Of a DNA stretch of 64,000 nucleotides, positions 1-7,422 are shown one piece after another. Source of the stretch: Pedobacter sp. MR2016-24 (GTDB taxonomy: Bacteria > Bacteroidota > Bacteroidia > Sphingobacteriales > Sphingobacteriaceae); the NCBI RefSeq assembly GCF_026239655.1, contig NZ_JAPIVO010000004.1:124001-188000 (forward strand). Reading direction: 5' to 3'. Both the position numbers and the translations under genes were made by a program. Under the pieces are notes generated by a model. That model did not search any database, had not been told where the DNA came from, and saw only the letters and a list, made by a program, of their open reading frames with translations. The first letter of the stretch is position 1. Each line of letters begins with the position of its first letter.

Positions 1-327
1 AAGGTGAAAATCCGGGACATACAATGCGTAGCCAACCGACTCCACTGGCTGAACAAATATCAAAGCTTGGGGAGATTATCACTGGTTGGGTGAACTACTT
101 CTCTATTGCAGAAGCAAAGAGACATATGGAAAAGCTATGAAATGATAAGAACCAGGCTACGTATTGTATTATGGAAACAGTGGAAAAGTATTACGGGCAG
201 GGCACGTAATCTGATGAAATTGGGGCTTGTAAGGACACAAACCTATCGAGTGGCTAACGTCCGGAAAGGATACAGTAGGATAGCCCACAGTCCTAAAACT
301 GGAAAACTTCTGTGGTGCTTTGTTTAA
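1..327 (+). pseudogene. ltrA: group II intron reverse transcriptase/maturase, frameshifted C-terminal remnant
   Basis: This is the tail of a group II intron-encoded reverse transcriptase/maturase, cut by the left window edge. One frame (from base 3) reads IITGWVNYFSIAEAKRHMEKL and then hits a stop at about 129-131. Homology continues in another frame with EMIRTRLRIVLWKQWK, ARNLMKLGL and RKGYSRIAHSP, ending at 327. The expected junction (…KLDEMIRTRLR…) implies about 2 bases lost near 128. The extreme C-terminus (after IAHSP) no longer resembles the family, and I found no recognisable intron domain V hairpin before the next gene. I read it as a dead intron relic; a sequencing error at the shift is the alternative. 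Confidence 0.72.
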
Positions 328-377
328 CTAAATTAAGTAGATTAGCCCAAATGGAATGAACACACTAAATTGAATCA

Positions 378-1871
378 ATGCTCAGTAATATTGAATACGT
401 CATCTCTTCCTCTGAAGATATTGAGGAAATATTAATTGAATCGGTCAGGGATTACTTTCTTCGTGAAGTATCCGAAGATCCGGATATGGGGAACATCATC
501 GGGGAGTTTTTGGATGGTTTCAGAGATGACCTTTATTTTGTAGTAGAATATCCTTATGTAGATAAGGTTTATCGGGACAGTTACTATCATTACTACGCTT
601 CTAAGCATTCTGCCTACCAGCGGGATTGTATCCGGGTACTGATCTTTGAAAAGGAAGTAAAGATCACCGAATTTTCTAATCCAAAAAAATTCAAAAAGTT
701 ACAGGATGATTTTTTAGGGTATTTTGTGCTTAGGCCTCTTAGGACCATTATCGGCAGGTCTTTGATCAATCCTGCAGCATTTGAAGATAAAAATGTAAAA
801 ATCTGCCTTCAGAAAAGTGAGTGTCTAGTGTTAGGCATCAAGCTTACCGTCCAGGGATTTCCGCACAGTTCACAGGACAGTGAGACCATAACCTGCGCGG
901 AAACTACCATTTGGTCGGCAATGGAGTATTTTGGTACTAGGTATTCAGATTATAAACCAGTGCTGCCCTCTACAATTATTAAAACAATGGAGCGGATAGC
1001 GGTTCAGCGCCAGTTGCCCAGCAATGGTCTGACAATGGAACAAATATCTTTCGCGCTAAAACAGTTCGGATTTGGAACACGTATTTATTCAAAGGAGCAA
1101 TACGGTCAAGAACTTTTTGATATTATTGATACCTACATAGAATCTGGAATCCCGGTAATGACTGGTTTGGAATCTGATGAAGGTAGCTTGGGTCATGTCG
1201 TGGTACTAATTGGAAAGCAATATGAGAACGGAGTCGAGAAATTTAACAGAATTAAACAGAGAAAGCTGGCATTATCAGGCAAGTCGGTCTCATACCATGA
1301 TATCGTGCAATTGCCTGGCAAGTATGTCGTTCAGGATGATAATCTCGCTCCTTATCAGGTGATAACACTTGATCGGCCTGGCGCGCATTATGACGATTCA
1401 GCATCTCAGGCTTATCAGATTGATAGTATCGTGGTGCCCTTGTATCCCAAAATCTACTTAGAAGCTTATGTCGCGAAAAATTTGATACTGCAAATATTGA
1501 AAGATTCGGTACTTGGATTCCAATTTAATAATGGGTTTGTGTTGAGGTGTTTCTTGGCTTCAAGTAGGTCTTTTAAGAACCATATTGCCAAATCAATGGC
1601 GATTGGTAAAGATATTAAAGGGACTATTCTGGTGTCAAAGATGCCGAAATTTATATGGGTAGCAGAGATTTACGATAAAAATGCATATGTTCCTTTCACG
1701 GGAGAAGCTAAAGGTCTTGTTGTTCTTGATGCTACTGAAGCCAATTCAACTAGTATTGATACACTTATTCTTGCTGCTTATCCTGATAGAGCTATTGCAA
1801 TTGATCAAAATAAATTCATAACTTTGGAACAGAAGTTGCTGAACTATAATTATTACAGTAACTTACAATAA
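378..1871 (+). CDS. papain/C39-like cysteine peptidase domain protein, function unknown
   Basis: A 497-residue soluble protein with no signal peptide or membrane segment. The centre carries what looks like a papain-fold (C39-like) catalytic triad: Cys173 in ETITCAETTIWSAMEYFG, His273 in GSLGHVVVLIG, and Asp320/Asp321 in KYVVQDDNLAPY. The order Cys-His-Asp, the helix after the Cys and the strand after the His fit the C39/transglutaminase-like superfamily. The His-Asp spacing (about 47) is longer than in typical C39 domains because of a basic insertion at about 283-312. The N-terminal ~165 residues and C-terminal ~140 residues match nothing I know. The stop is 8 bp before a 61-residue ORF, which suggests an operon. 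It sits directly after a dead group II intron and before a dead sigma-factor gene, so an accessory or defence-type role is possible but not shown. Confidence 0.6.
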   Translation: MLSNIEYVISSSEDIEEILIESVRDYFLREVSEDPDMGNIIGEFLDGFRDDLYFVVEYPYVDKVYRDSYYHYYASKHSAYQRDCIRVLIFEKEVKITEFSNPKKFKKLQDDFLGYFVLRPLRTIIGRSLINPAAFEDKNVKICLQKSECLVLGIKLTVQGFPHSSQDSETITCAETTIWSAMEYFGTRYSDYKPVLPSTIIKTMERIAVQRQLPSNGLTMEQISFALKQFGFGTRIYSKEQYGQELFDIIDTYIESGIPVMTGLESDEGSLGHVVVLIGKQYENGVEKFNRIKQRKLALSGKSVSYHDIVQLPGKYVVQDDNLAPYQVITLDRPGAHYDDSASQAYQIDSIVVPLYPKIYLEAYVAKNLILQILKDSVLGFQFNNGFVLRCFLASSRSFKNHIAKSMAIGKDIKGTILVSKMPKFIWVAEIYDKNAYVPFTGEAKGLVVLDATEANSTSIDTLILAAYPDRAIAIDQNKFITLEQKLLNYNYYSNLQ

Positions 1872-1879
1872 GAAAGATC

Positions 1880-2065
1880 ATGAGTAAAAGGATAAAGTTT
1901 TCATTCAGTTCCGTTAATAGCGGTAAGATGACTGCTATTAAAGCAGAAGATATTGCTGCATCCAGTCAAAGGATCAAGGAGGAGATGAAGCCAGTAGTAA
2001 GAAGATATAAGAGAAACGAGACTGCTTCTGTTAAAGATGCCCGCAGGCTGGTACTCAATGCGTAG
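1880..2065 (+). CDS. small basic protein downstream of cysteine peptidase
   Basis: A 61-residue, Lys/Arg-rich protein of no family I recognise. It begins MSKRIKFSFSSV, has a predicted helical middle (EDIAASSQRIKEEMKP) and a basic end (VVRRYKRNETASVKDARRL). An AAGAAAGATC stretch lies just upstream. The 8-bp gap from the peptidase gene suggests co-transcription, so it could be a substrate, inhibitor or partner of that peptidase; this is inference from position only. Its last bases overlap, on the other strand, the 3' end of a decayed sigma-factor gene. It is short enough that chance cannot be excluded, although the spacing and lack of a competing frame favour a real gene. Confidence 0.5.
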   Translation: MSKRIKFSFSSVNSGKMTAIKAEDIAASSQRIKEEMKPVVRRYKRNETASVKDARRLVLNA

Positions 2066-2524
2066 TAATCTTAAGTTTTATTATTTTTAGTGCATTGCTC
2101 AATTTATTCCTTACAGTTTTATCAAACACTTTCATTACAGCTGCGATTTCTTTGTTACTGAGGTTTTCAAGTTTACTCAATTCAAATATTCTTTTCATCT
2201 TTTTCGGGAGTCTTGCGATTGCTTTGTCGAGGGCAGGTTGTAACTCTTTTTCACGTATCTTTTTGTCTGCGGTAAAATTGCCTTGTTCGATGATGGTACT
2301 CAGTGAAGCAATGTATTTGTCTTGTGATTTCGATGCTCGATATAACTCAGTATTTTATGTCTGACTGCGGTATATACGTAAGGAGCGATTGGTGAATTGT
2401 CCCTGAGTTTATCGCTGTTCTCCCAGATATACTTCATGACTTTCTGAACAACATCTTTTGCGACATCTGGATCATTGAGTGTCTTCTTGTAGTATTGTAC
2501 TTTAATTGTTTTATTAAAGATCAA
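2055..2524 (-). pseudogene. sigma-70 family (ECF-like) RNA polymerase sigma factor, frameshifted
   Basis: Read on the minus strand, the first part (2524 down to about 2330) gives a region-2-like segment: DPDVAKDVVQKVMKYIW, then PYVYTAVRHKILSYIEHR. A different frame then continues without a stop to TGA at 2055-2057 and gives region 4: LPKKMKRIFELSKLENLS, NKEIAAVMKVFDKTVRNKL, a helix-turn-helix. Restoring one A in a short A-run near 2330 joins the frames as …EHRKSQDKYIASLS…. The N-terminus is also shorter than in normal ECF factors, with a palindrome lying just upstream. I call it an inactivated Bacteroidota ECF-type sigma gene. A single-base sequencing error in the homopolymer is the main alternative. 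Confidence 0.7.
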
Positions 2525-2528
2525 GTTG

Positions 2529-2570
2529 AAATAGATATTAATTACGGAATTCCGTAATTAATATCTATTT
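2529..2570. repeat. 42-bp perfect palindrome
   Basis: Two 21-base arms pair perfectly with no loop, centred on GAATTC at 2547-2552. It is AT-rich apart from the ACGG/CCGT core. It lies between the divergent starts of the decayed sigma gene and the lipoprotein gene at 2612. Possible roles are a dimeric-regulator operator, a cruciform, or a recombination scar; the sequence alone does not decide. Confidence 0.85.
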
Positions 2571-2611
2571 GCTGTTTATATTTTTGTTTATATTAAATGA
2601 AAGTTTAGCTC

Positions 2612-3043
2612 ATGAAAATAAAATTGTTAACGCTGTTATGTGCTTCTGTTCTGGTATTTATGTCCTGTGGGAATAATGCTAGTAGTACTGAATCAACAGA
2701 TACTGCTTTGGTTGGTGGAGGAATTACTGACCAATCTGCGATTGTGAATACAGGTAAAAGTGCGGATGAAGCATATGAAATGCTGCATGTGGTATTTGAA
2801 GGTAATCCTGAAAAGGAGGCTTTGAAGAGGTTGATGTCTGCGGTGATGGCCAAGTATGATATTGTAGAGAATTATGAGAACCTGAACAGGTGTGGTTCTG
2901 CGTTGCTGAGTATGAAGAAATCCAGTGCAATTGGGGTGACTGAAATGCAGATTTTAAAGCACATGTACCAGTATGGTGATGCTACTCAGAATTTTCCGAA
3001 CCAGGCTGCGATTTCTGCGGTGTTACTGGAACAAAATAATTAG
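2612..3043 (+). CDS. small lipoprotein, unknown function
   Basis: A 143-residue protein with a classic lipoprotein signal: MKIK, a hydrophobic core and the lipobox VFMSC with Cys19 as the likely lipidated residue. A Ser/Thr-rich linker follows. The mature part is helical and includes ADEAYEMLHVVFEGNPEKEALKRLM and a C-terminal EMQILKHMYQYG region; no domain is recognised. It is 30 bp upstream of a second lipoprotein gene in the same direction, so the two may be co-transcribed. The divergent sigma-factor relic and a 42-bp palindrome sit just upstream. Confidence 0.7.
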   Translation: MKIKLLTLLCASVLVFMSCGNNASSTESTDTALVGGGITDQSAIVNTGKSADEAYEMLHVVFEGNPEKEALKRLMSAVMAKYDIVENYENLNRCGSALLSMKKSSAIGVTEMQILKHMYQYGDATQNFPNQAAISAVLLEQNN

Positions 3044-3073
3044 GATGCTTAGTTTGTCGATTGATTTATAGGT

Positions 3074-3832
3074 ATGAATGGAATGAGATTGCGTAAAAGC
3101 TTAATAGGTATTTGTTTAGTTTCTGGGATTGTATTTGTTTCCTGCGGTTCAGGTGTCGAGTCTAATAATACTGAGGATGAAGATATTTCGGTTTTCACGG
3201 CAAAGATCTATGGGATTGATGCAGAAGATGTAGCGATCAGAACCGGTCCTGGTAAGAAATTCGGAAAACTGGTCAATGAAAAAGCGACCGCTAATTTAGG
3301 AGAGCCGCATTATTGTGAAGTGGATTTCTCGACGAAGGTTGAAATACTGGAGGAAAAAGGGGAATGGGTAAGAATCAGAGTGGTTGATCCGGAGTGGCTG
3401 GCGGATACTTATATCGGCTGGATTCCCAGGAATGTGATTGTCTCTCCGATAGAACAACAGAAGCAGGAGTTGGGGCAGCCGGATCCGGGAGAGTACGAGA
3501 TTCTTAGAACTGATCACAACCGGACGGTGCAGAATTTTGACGTACTGCTGAAAAGGAAAAAGTTTGACAAGACCTATGCTTACCAGTTCATAAAGGCCTT
3601 CCGAAAAGAACATTGTGAGGGCAACTGTAATGTGTGTTTATACGATAGTAAATCTATTATGTCTTTATTGGGAATTTATCCGTTGGAAGGCCAGGATTAC
3701 TTAAAGATGGCTGACCATTTAATTTCATTGTCAACTTTTGATGCCACGGGAGTGAGGGACTGGTATCCATATCAGGACTTCCATTATCGCGAATTAGGCG
3801 GGAAGAACTGGAAGAAGAAACCTGTTAATTAG
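3074..3832 (+). CDS. lipoprotein with bacterial SH3-like domain
   Basis: A 252-residue predicted lipoprotein: signal peptide, then lipobox IVFVSC followed by an acidic linker. Residues about 42-125 look like a bacterial SH3 (SH3b) domain: VAIRTGPGKKFGKLV, then VEILEEKGEWVRIRV, then YIGWIPRNVIV. Such domains often bind peptidoglycan or peptides in the envelope. The C-terminal half is unassigned; it has a Cys pair region (EHCEGNCNVCLYDS) and a Trp/Tyr-rich end. An internal ATG at 3083 (MRLRKS…) would give an equally good signal peptide. It follows another lipoprotein by 30 bp. Confidence 0.72.
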   Translation: MNGMRLRKSLIGICLVSGIVFVSCGSGVESNNTEDEDISVFTAKIYGIDAEDVAIRTGPGKKFGKLVNEKATANLGEPHYCEVDFSTKVEILEEKGEWVRIRVVDPEWLADTYIGWIPRNVIVSPIEQQKQELGQPDPGEYEILRTDHNRTVQNFDVLLKRKKFDKTYAYQFIKAFRKEHCEGNCNVCLYDSKSIMSLLGIYPLEGQDYLKMADHLISLSTFDATGVRDWYPYQDFHYRELGGKNWKKKPVN

Positions 3833-4173
3833 TATGATTTGTGAATTGGGTCAATGTTAGTCAATTTCCTTCTCAAAATAAATTGCCATATCAATAAGAC
3901 TAAAAAATTGGTTTGTTGGGCTGAGGATATATTGGGTGGCTTTAGTGATTATTAGAAGATGCGCTAAGAATATAAGCGGTTCGACTCTGGCACCATTTGA
4001 ACCCATACTCGAAAATGCAATACCAAGTATCGTTACTATCCTGATAAATGCTCGTGAAGAATTTTGGATTGAAACCTTGCTTTAGAAAGTCTTAACAGTC
4101 ATAATGGAGTTGGCAATGCCAGTCATAATATTGTCCTCTCGAAAGCCTTAGAGAAATCTAAAGCTTTTGGTAT
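3833..4173. other. intergenic stretch, no gene supported
   Basis: There is no convincing coding signal on either strand. One stop-free stretch on the minus strand (3857 to about 4085) could be an old gene fragment but matches no family I know. Given the decayed genes on both sides, this is probably degenerated coding DNA. Confidence 0.4.
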
Positions 4174-4329
4174 TTAATTATTCGTGTTGATAACTACATA
4201 CTTTCTAACATAAAGCTCTACCTCAGGGATGGAACAGAATAAAGGAGCGTGGTGATTTTTGTGATAATCCACAAATTCTTCAGAACTCAGATGTAGTAGT
4301 TTGTTTACTAAAAATGTAAATTTGATCAT
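4174..4329 (-). pseudogene. EthD-domain protein, truncated remnant
   Basis: An ATG-initiated frame of 51 codons reads MIKFTFLVNK, then LSSEEFVDYHKNHHAPLF, then IPEVELYVRKYVV, and stops at 4174. The start, the E-E-F-x-x-Y-H-x-x-H-A-P-L signature and the following strand match the N-terminal half of EthD-type dimeric alpha/beta-barrel proteins (normally about 100 residues). The C-terminal half is missing. It is divergent from the decayed HxlR regulator gene at 4432, suggesting a former regulator/target pair. It is too short to be a functional EthD protein. Confidence 0.58.
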
Positions 4330-4431
4330 TGTCTATATGTATAATTTCAGACAAACTTATTTCATTACATACAATGCCGCAAGTACGCACAAATTTGTGC
4401 TTATTTGCTTTGACAATAGATTGACTAAGCG

Positions 4432-4705
4432 ATGTACAAAAAGAAAATTCCTATTAGGACGGATTGTGGCCTGCACGTATTTAAGGAACTTTTGAATGGA
4501 AAGTGGAAACTGATGCTGATTTATTACATTTCAGACGGGGGTAAAAAGGCCAAGTGCATTGCAGAAGAAAATTGCCGCAGATAGGCGGGTAATGACTAGG
4601 CAACTGGATGAATTGGTGAAGGATGGGTTTGTCGATAAAATCTCTTTCGATACTAAAATTCCTAAAGTTGAATCTTATTTGATTAAGATTCACATCGATG
4701 TTTAG
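4432..4705 (+). pseudogene. HxlR-family transcriptional regulator, frameshifted
   Basis: The first frame from ATG 4432 reads CGLHVFKELLNGKWKLMLIYYI, the characteristic start of an HxlR winged-helix regulator, then meets a stop after an A5 run near 4550. Removing one A continues the homology in the next frame: RPSALQKKIAADRRVMTRQL, DELVKDGFVDK, then VESYLI, ending at TAG 4703-4705. This is the usual HxlR layout of about 90-100 residues with one +1 shift. It probably once controlled the divergent EthD-like gene. A homopolymer sequencing error would restore it to an intact gene. Confidence 0.7.
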
Positions 4706-4855
4706 CTTTACAGCATAAGAGATGTCCTGGTTTTACAAGAAATCACTACGGTTGCTCATGACGATTTAGTCAAGTATTTTAAATCATTCCATGGATTCTT
4801 CCATATCATTTTTATATTTATCCCTTGTGGTGGCAACAGATCATCAAAATTATTC

Positions 4856-6223
4856 ATGCCGAAATTCAACATCAGTATTGTCGACTATATTCCTTTTAAA
4901 AGAAAAAATCCTTTTAGGTATGATCTGATTGGTGCTACGGAGGCGTTTTCTCTTGAAAGCAGAATATTCCATTCTGTTAGTGTAGGGTTGATTATTCTGG
5001 CTGGTATCTATGCGCCGTATAACTTTTATGCGGGGCTCTATATCGGCTCCATTTCAGCTCTTCTGCTTGGCTCGTTTTTCTTTTACCAGTATTATTATTC
5101 CAGGTTTCATGGCAGAAAACATAATAGTACAGTATTCGCATTCACAGGGATACTCCTTTTTGGCTTTAATTATTTCGCCAATTCGGGTATAAATGGTTCC
5201 ACGGATCTTATATGGCCCGCATATTTGTTGCTGGTGTTTGCAATTTCTCCCTACCGGGATCATGGTAAGTTGTTAATATTATATGTCTTATGCTTTCTTA
5301 TTATTCACGTTATTGAATATTATTACCCTTCTCTGGTGCAATATCCTTTTACTGCTGGTAAAGGACAGTTTATTGATCGGATCACTGCGTTTCCTATGCC
5401 GGTGGTAGCTATTTACATTATTATCAAGTTCCTGAGACGAAGCTATGATAAAGAAAAGCAAGCCACGGAAGAAAAGACCATTGCCGTGGAGCAGAGTAAG
5501 GAGCAACTTTTGATACAGAAAGATTTGCTAGAACAGAGTAATTGTGAAAAGAACAAGCTGATGTCCATTATATCACATGATCTTCGGACGCCGCTGATGA
5601 ATGTGCAGAACTACTTGGAATTATTGAATGATAATGCCGTAGATGGTTCCGAACGGCCGGTATTAGAAAAGGCTTTGCTCAATTCTACTAATAATGCCAT
5701 GCAAATGCTTTCCAGTCTGCTGCATTGGACAAAGTCTCAAATGGAAGGACCCAATATCCAGCTGGCAGAGCTTAACCTTCTTGCCATTTTAGCAGGTACT
5801 TTGGAAATAGAGAAAATACATGCGTCGAAAAAAGACATCATGCTTAATTATCAGATTTCTCCGGAATTAGTGGTAATCGCGGATATAGACATGCTTCAGC
5901 TGGTTATCCGGAACCTGATCAGTAACGCGGTAAAATTTACCCCTCATGGCGGACAGATCAATGTGGAGGCAGAACTGATACCAAATGAATGCAGAATTAC
6001 CGTTCGTGATAATGGAACAGGAATTCCGCCGGAAAAACAGGAAGGAGTCTTTTCTGTCAAAGCAGAACCGGCATTTGGAACCAACAATGAAAGAGGGGTT
6101 GGTCTTGGTTTGGTTTTGTGCAAAGAATATATCGAGAAACAGGGCGGTAGGATTGGCTTTGAAAGCACCCATGGCTCCGGTTCCAGCTTCTTTATTTTTA
6201 TACCTTCCCCAGAACTGGAATAA
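4856..6223 (+). CDS. membrane-bound sensor histidine kinase
   Basis: A 455-residue sensor kinase. Residues about 35-200 contain roughly six hydrophobic membrane spans with short loops and no large periplasmic sensor domain. A short coiled-coil linker (about 200-235) leads to HisKA with phospho-acceptor His241 in the H-box IISHDLRTPL. The HATPase_c domain follows with N-box NLISNAVKFTPHGG, G1 DNGTGIP and G2 GVGLGLVLCKEY. No receiver domain is fused and no response-regulator gene is adjacent, so it is an orphan kinase that must act on a regulator elsewhere. The membrane-embedded sensor type suggests it responds to a membrane, redox or hydrophobic signal, but the ligand cannot be read. It is not obviously linked to the downstream xylan locus. 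Confidence 0.9.
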   Translation: MPKFNISIVDYIPFKRKNPFRYDLIGATEAFSLESRIFHSVSVGLIILAGIYAPYNFYAGLYIGSISALLLGSFFFYQYYYSRFHGRKHNSTVFAFTGILLFGFNYFANSGINGSTDLIWPAYLLLVFAISPYRDHGKLLILYVLCFLIIHVIEYYYPSLVQYPFTAGKGQFIDRITAFPMPVVAIYIIIKFLRRSYDKEKQATEEKTIAVEQSKEQLLIQKDLLEQSNCEKNKLMSIISHDLRTPLMNVQNYLELLNDNAVDGSERPVLEKALLNSTNNAMQMLSSLLHWTKSQMEGPNIQLAELNLLAILAGTLEIEKIHASKKDIMLNYQISPELVVIADIDMLQLVIRNLISNAVKFTPHGGQINVEAELIPNECRITVRDNGTGIPPEKQEGVFSVKAEPAFGTNNERGVGLGLVLCKEYIEKQGGRIGFESTHGSGSSFFIFIPSPELE

Positions 6224-6318
6224 TCAGCTGAAAACTGGTCTAATCAGACAATCTTCACTCCATCTTTAATGGCTGATTAATGTAAATACCCAGGTAAGGA
6301 TGAATTGTTTAAAAATTA

Positions 6319-6332
6319 TGCAATCGGTTGCA
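6319..6332. promoter_or_regulatory. putative LacI-type operator upstream of the lacI-like gene
   Basis: The 14-mer TGCAATCGGTTGCA is a near-perfect inverted repeat around a central CG, typical of LacI-family operators. It lies 56 bp upstream of the regulator start. Its exact reverse complement occurs at 22846 in the susC-uxuA intergenic region. This suggests autoregulation and control of both ends of the locus. Confidence 0.7.
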
Positions 6333-6387
6333 ATTATATGAAGTTAATTGTACTTTAGTAATTCAAAAGCAGAACATCATGTTCTAA

Positions 6388-7422
6388 ATGCATATGCAAG
6401 ATAAGGAAATAACGATATATGATCTAGCTAAGAGGTTAGATATCTCAGCTACCACAGTAAGCAGAGGCCTGCAGGATCATCCTGCAATAAATAAAAAAAC
6501 CAAAAAAAGAATCTTTGATCTCGCAGCCGAGCTGGGCTATCGCTCCAATAAATTCGCAAGTAATCTCAGGACGCAGAAAACAAATACTATCGGAGTAATT
6601 GTTCCCCGGCTAAATAGCTTATTCATGTCTTCTGTCATCTCTGGTATTGAAAAAATAGTGAATAATGCCGGCTATAATCTCATCATCAGTCAATCTTTTG
6701 AGCAGGAGAAAAAAGAGAAAGCGAACACAACAACCATGTTCAACAGCAGGGTGGATGGTCTGATTGTCTCTCTTGCTTTGGATACAGAAGACCTGAGCCA
6801 TTTTGATACCTTCATCAAGAAGAATATACCCATTATATTTTTTGACCGTGTAACTGAAGATATTGAGTCGACGAAGGTATTAATTGATAATTTTAAGGCA
6901 GGGTATAAAGCCACAGAACATTTGATTGAACAGGGCTGCAAAAAAATTCTGCACCTTACGGGTAGCACAGCCAGAAATGTATACAAGGATAGATTTGAGG
7001 GTTATAAAAAAGCACTGAGTGATCATCACCTTCCTTTTGATCCTGAATTATTCATTTCCAATGATCTTTCTGAACAGGCAGTACAGGACGCACTGGTGAA
7101 TGATGTGTTAAAAAGGGATAAACTGCCGGACGGCCTGTTTATCACAAACGATTCTTCGGCAGCTTTTGCGCTGACCATACTTAAGGAAGCAGGACTAAGC
7201 ATTCCTGAAGACATTGCTATCGTAGGATTCAACAATGACTTAATCTCGAGAGTAACCCAACCCGCAATCACTACTATAAACTACCCGGGTAATGAAATGG
7301 GAGAAAACATAGCCCGGATCCTGATTAACCACCTGGATGGTGAAGGCGACCTGAGTTTCACCAGTACAGTAATTCTCAATACAGAGTTAATGGTTAGAGG
7401 ATCATCATTAAGACAAGTATAA
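6388..7422 (+). CDS. LacI-family transcriptional regulator of the xylan locus
   Basis: A 344-residue LacI/GalR regulator. The N-terminal helix-turn-helix reads ITIYDLAKRLDISATTVSRGL, followed by the hinge helix region and a periplasmic-binding-protein-like effector domain (IGVIVPRLNSLFMSSVISG through SRVTQPAITTINYPG). A second ATG at 6394 is an equally possible start. The stop codon is immediately followed by the ATG of the SDR gene (TAAATG), implying translational coupling. Position at the head of the locus and the matching operators at 6319 and 22846 suggest it regulates the glucuronoxylan genes, probably sensing a sugar-acid or xylo-oligosaccharide intermediate. The effector is inference. 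Confidence 0.92.
   Translation: MHMQDKEITIYDLAKRLDISATTVSRGLQDHPAINKKTKKRIFDLAAELGYRSNKFASNLRTQKTNTIGVIVPRLNSLFMSSVISGIEKIVNNAGYNLIISQSFEQEKKEKANTTTMFNSRVDGLIVSLALDTEDLSHFDTFIKKNIPIIFFDRVTEDIESTKVLIDNFKAGYKATEHLIEQGCKKILHLTGSTARNVYKDRFEGYKKALSDHHLPFDPELFISNDLSEQAVQDALVNDVLKRDKLPDGLFITNDSSAAFALTILKEAGLSIPEDIAIVGFNNDLISRVTQPAITTINYPGNEMGENIARILINHLDGEGDLSFTSTVILNTELMVRGSSLRQV

Noticed and set aside
3857..4085. Stop-free minus-strand stretch between the SH3 lipoprotein and the EthD relic
   Set aside because: It has no start context and matches no family; probably chance or too decayed to name.
4481..4693. Minus-strand open frame across the HxlR remnant
   Set aside because: It is the antisense shadow of the clearly recognisable regulator sequence.
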